Notes under the pieces: generated by a model | Told to the model about the DNA's origin: nothing | Seen by the model: the letters and a program-made list of their open reading frames with translations, nothing else | Database searches by the model: none | Made by a program: the position numbers and the translations under genes | Origin: Verrucomicrobiota bacterium | GTDB taxonomy: Bacteria > Verrucomicrobiota > Verrucomicrobiia > Chthoniobacterales > Xiphinematobacteraceae | DNA: 7,406 nucleotides | Direction of reading: 5' to 3' | Assembly: GCA_003176035.1 (NCBI GenBank) | Contig: PSRL01000094.1 | Location: 1-7,406 of the forward strand | Part shown: positions 6,501-7,406 of the stretch, one piece after another | Layout: the number at the start of each line of letters is the position of its first letter | Numbering within the stretch: the first letter of the stretch is position 1

Positions 6501-7406
6501 TTTTGTCTCATGATCTCCCTTTCAAATTGCCTTCTCCTGCGGCAAGGATCATGGAATTTTCGAATGGAAACCAAACCAGGCTCTTACTCATTCGCACAAG
6601 TGAATCGGGAGATCTGGAGGCGAAGATCCTCTCGGAACAAAATGCAGCAGGGTATCTTTTAGACTCAAATAATATCCATCTTTCCTTTAGGGAGAGAAGT
6701 GTCAAAGTCACAAAGAGAAGGATTGGTGGGCCTGAAGGTGTTTGGCCAGAGGAGCGGGTGACACGTGAGGAAAACCTTCAATTCCGTGCAAACGCTATAG
6801 AAGGAAAAACAAAAAAAGAATTTTTTCACCATGTTGCTAAACATGCTGGGAATGTACAAGAAGCACACCAATTGGCGGACAATTTAGAAAAAGGCGTTGC
6901 TCAGCCATCGGTGTTTCGGACTTTAGCAAATCTTTTTATGCCGTTAGGAAGCTGTGCCTTGCGGGGCGCAGATGCAATCGGGCTAACAGATCTCCTGGGA
7001 GTTGGCCCGGAGGGCGATAGAAAACAGGAAAATAGAAATAACGAGATAGGCTGCGCTATTGATCTGGCCTTTATGGCAATTCCAGTTGGTTACGGTGCGG
7101 CGAAGTCTGGCTTGAAATATCTAAACAAAGAATTCAAGTCCCTGGTACTAAAGAAGGTTGTTTTTCCCAGCCATCTGCCATCAAAAAAACTTGTGGAACA
7201 AATCACTAATATCAATAATGTTATGGCGTTCAGGGCGAAAAACTTATTTAAATCATCTCCTAACCTCCTCACCTCGGTCGCTATCCAACACTCCCTAGGT
7301 TCGGCAGAGTCGCTGAGTCGAATGCAGAAAATGATACAAGAATTAATACAGGAAAGAGGGGGAAGATCTATAAAAGGGATCTTAAAAGCGGCCACTCGGT
7401 CAGATC
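3581..7406 (+). CDS. Very large uncharacterised protein, effector/toxin-like layout (3' truncated)
   Basis: A single frame of 1275 codons with no stop up to the right edge; the true length is unknown. An in-frame TGA at 3575 makes ATG 3581 the first possible ATG. No Shine-Dalgarno is obvious, so a later start (TTG 3698 or ATG 3797) is possible. There is no signal peptide, and the visible part is hydrophilic. Layout: residues 1-160 are basic with a short hydrophobic patch around KVAAYGLVSAL; about 165-300 is a disordered P/Q/N/T/S-rich linker; 300-420 is helical and charged, with a Gly/His cluster G321GGHGHHRTRH; 423-493 is a second disordered linker; about 500-900 is mostly helical; about 880-1120 is mixed, including M991EFSNGNQTRLLLIRTS. 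A Gly/Ala-rich hydrophobic segment (about 1156-1177, AIDLAFMAIPVGYGAAKSG) follows. I recognise no family with confidence. The last part weakly recalls very large secreted effector or dermonecrotic-toxin-like proteins, where a mixed domain precedes a hydrophobic Gly/Ala segment. The gene is transcriptionally separated from actAB by the terminator. Confidence 0.88.
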   Translation, partial: MVHASKLSNGTHNNSWKGNRAKKSQESEAFRQYKQEEARLLESQLHGRLNPDEREQPWKGAVVQGYPRVPKSMDPFLDRGLDTKGHPFPERGPAQIFKEGIISPYRAFKRIFFSKEGLKVAAYGLVSALQMKYDLRLTQRGMVSWEEMGPLSPEAYRNHVKIPTAETKGQPDSHAGSQLPVQPKQEKSFESQSTFLLPGASADPRREPMDYVDEDELELRQMHEDRIKQQDAIAALASGQIPQTNTTTLAETVTPRVANGDPETQPPIASGNNGAMPPLHDSAVHNSSLSLSAQDNVHTNADKLIERIWNQTITRDYVLAGGGHGHHRTRHTDKKLHLLDREIGRDINRLVRQVCHDYLEEQRRQGVLPERCEGAVAKRLVRERIRQRLIEKNPLIKKLSEAEQNLKVSQWLATAAYDPDLNRPRKGVKKSLQPKNEPLLLDAGRDARSAAHISNGVKPAITTPSAVENHINSTVLESESLQTNNNTVLQSDKQFEWTLPPQHNETERSVLDQKLSHYKNLTRNMQGIPEEQHSSRLFGVMRLMRQAIDQWEQGSWENIDSPLEAINKILENWMIHLKMDYRQNLGSAEKLVAECDEVCVGELARNDIARYLTKQDVSFANLPQEEKDASISQFLVDLAYASPRENIIAKYQEQLQNGTVGEAQELIQQVGSEQWRLGGNFQNPDHQAVFRDSFFEVHAPFLTGVENAGSLYGSDDHINEVVGQQLAAAGNISLADNETLNFYEQLELKLAQMEPGPQKDEILTKMVWMRALINGKINGRDEEIARNLIASDPETQLAFINRLIEEDTSLSPRMKKLEEFTQNRMALLSQIEPIPEFRDHIDVLVKQEGIQGQRLIECGERRAPASHLGAINWRTVSGNVTEVITQEFQKDPLKNVPLPYPNDDRTRYCKVGQKLLFQNEVWKEYAKEIRKITANNVRKYEQVLESAAKFLVGDDYAPTAVWELHAHVNHQSDILSHDLPFKLPSPAARIMEFSNGNQTRLLLIRTSESGDLEAKILSEQNAAGYLLDSNNIHLSFRERSVKVTKRRIGGPEGVWPEERVTREENLQFRANAIEGKTKKEFFHHVAKHAGNVQEAHQLADNLEKGVAQPSVFRTLANLFMPLGSCALRGADAIGLTDLLGVGPEGDRKQENRNNEIGCAIDLAFMAIPVGYGAAKSGLKYLNKEFKSLVLKKVVFPSHLPSKKLVEQITNINNVMAFRAKNLFKSSPNLLTSVAIQHSLGSAESLSRMQKMIQELIQERGGRSIKGILKAATRSD

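Noticed and set aside
3713..7395. Several minus-strand open frames of 60-166 codons across the right half.
   Set aside because: All lie antisense to the continuous 1275-codon plus frame, have no ribosome binding sites or recognisable protein features, and look like shadows of it.

Overview
The window suggests a bacterium that respires through Alternative Complex III (ACIII), the quinol:electron-acceptor oxidoreductase that replaces cytochrome bc1 in groups such as Bacteroidota, Verrucomicrobiota, Planctomycetota and Acidobacteriota. Base composition looks roughly balanced. Nothing in the sequence fixes the phylum. Verrucomicrobiota or a relative, possibly host-associated, is my best guess and is inference only.

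Left part (1-3384): the 3' end of actA (multihaem cytochrome c) overlaps a complete actB by an ATGA junction. ActB joins a cofactor-free molybdopterin-oxidoreductase-like domain to a ferredoxin domain with 15 cluster cysteines. Together these are the periplasmic electron wire of ACIII. Quinol electrons pass through the ActB iron-sulfur clusters to the ActA haems and on to a soluble carrier or an oxidase. The usual next genes (actC onward: quinol-binding NrfD-like membrane subunits, ActD, a monohaem cytochrome) do not follow. A strong hairpin terminator lies just after actB.

Middle (3385-3580): a 196-base intergenic stretch dense in symmetric structure. It holds the terminator hairpin, two related small hairpins with a compensatory base-pair change, and a perfect 24-base AT-rich palindrome. 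The palindrome lies just upstream of the next gene and contains a consensus TATAAT on each strand.

Right part (3581 to the window end): one uninterrupted plus-strand reading frame of 1275 codons that runs off the edge. It is easy to miss because its stop is outside the window. The protein has no signal peptide, is hydrophilic and mostly helical, and has two disordered linkers and a short hydrophobic Gly/Ala-rich segment near the visible C-terminal end. I do not recognise a confident family. The layout recalls very large secreted effectors or toxins, but that is a hypothesis. It has no visible functional link to the act genes. No RNA genes, CRISPR arrays or insertion sequences were seen.
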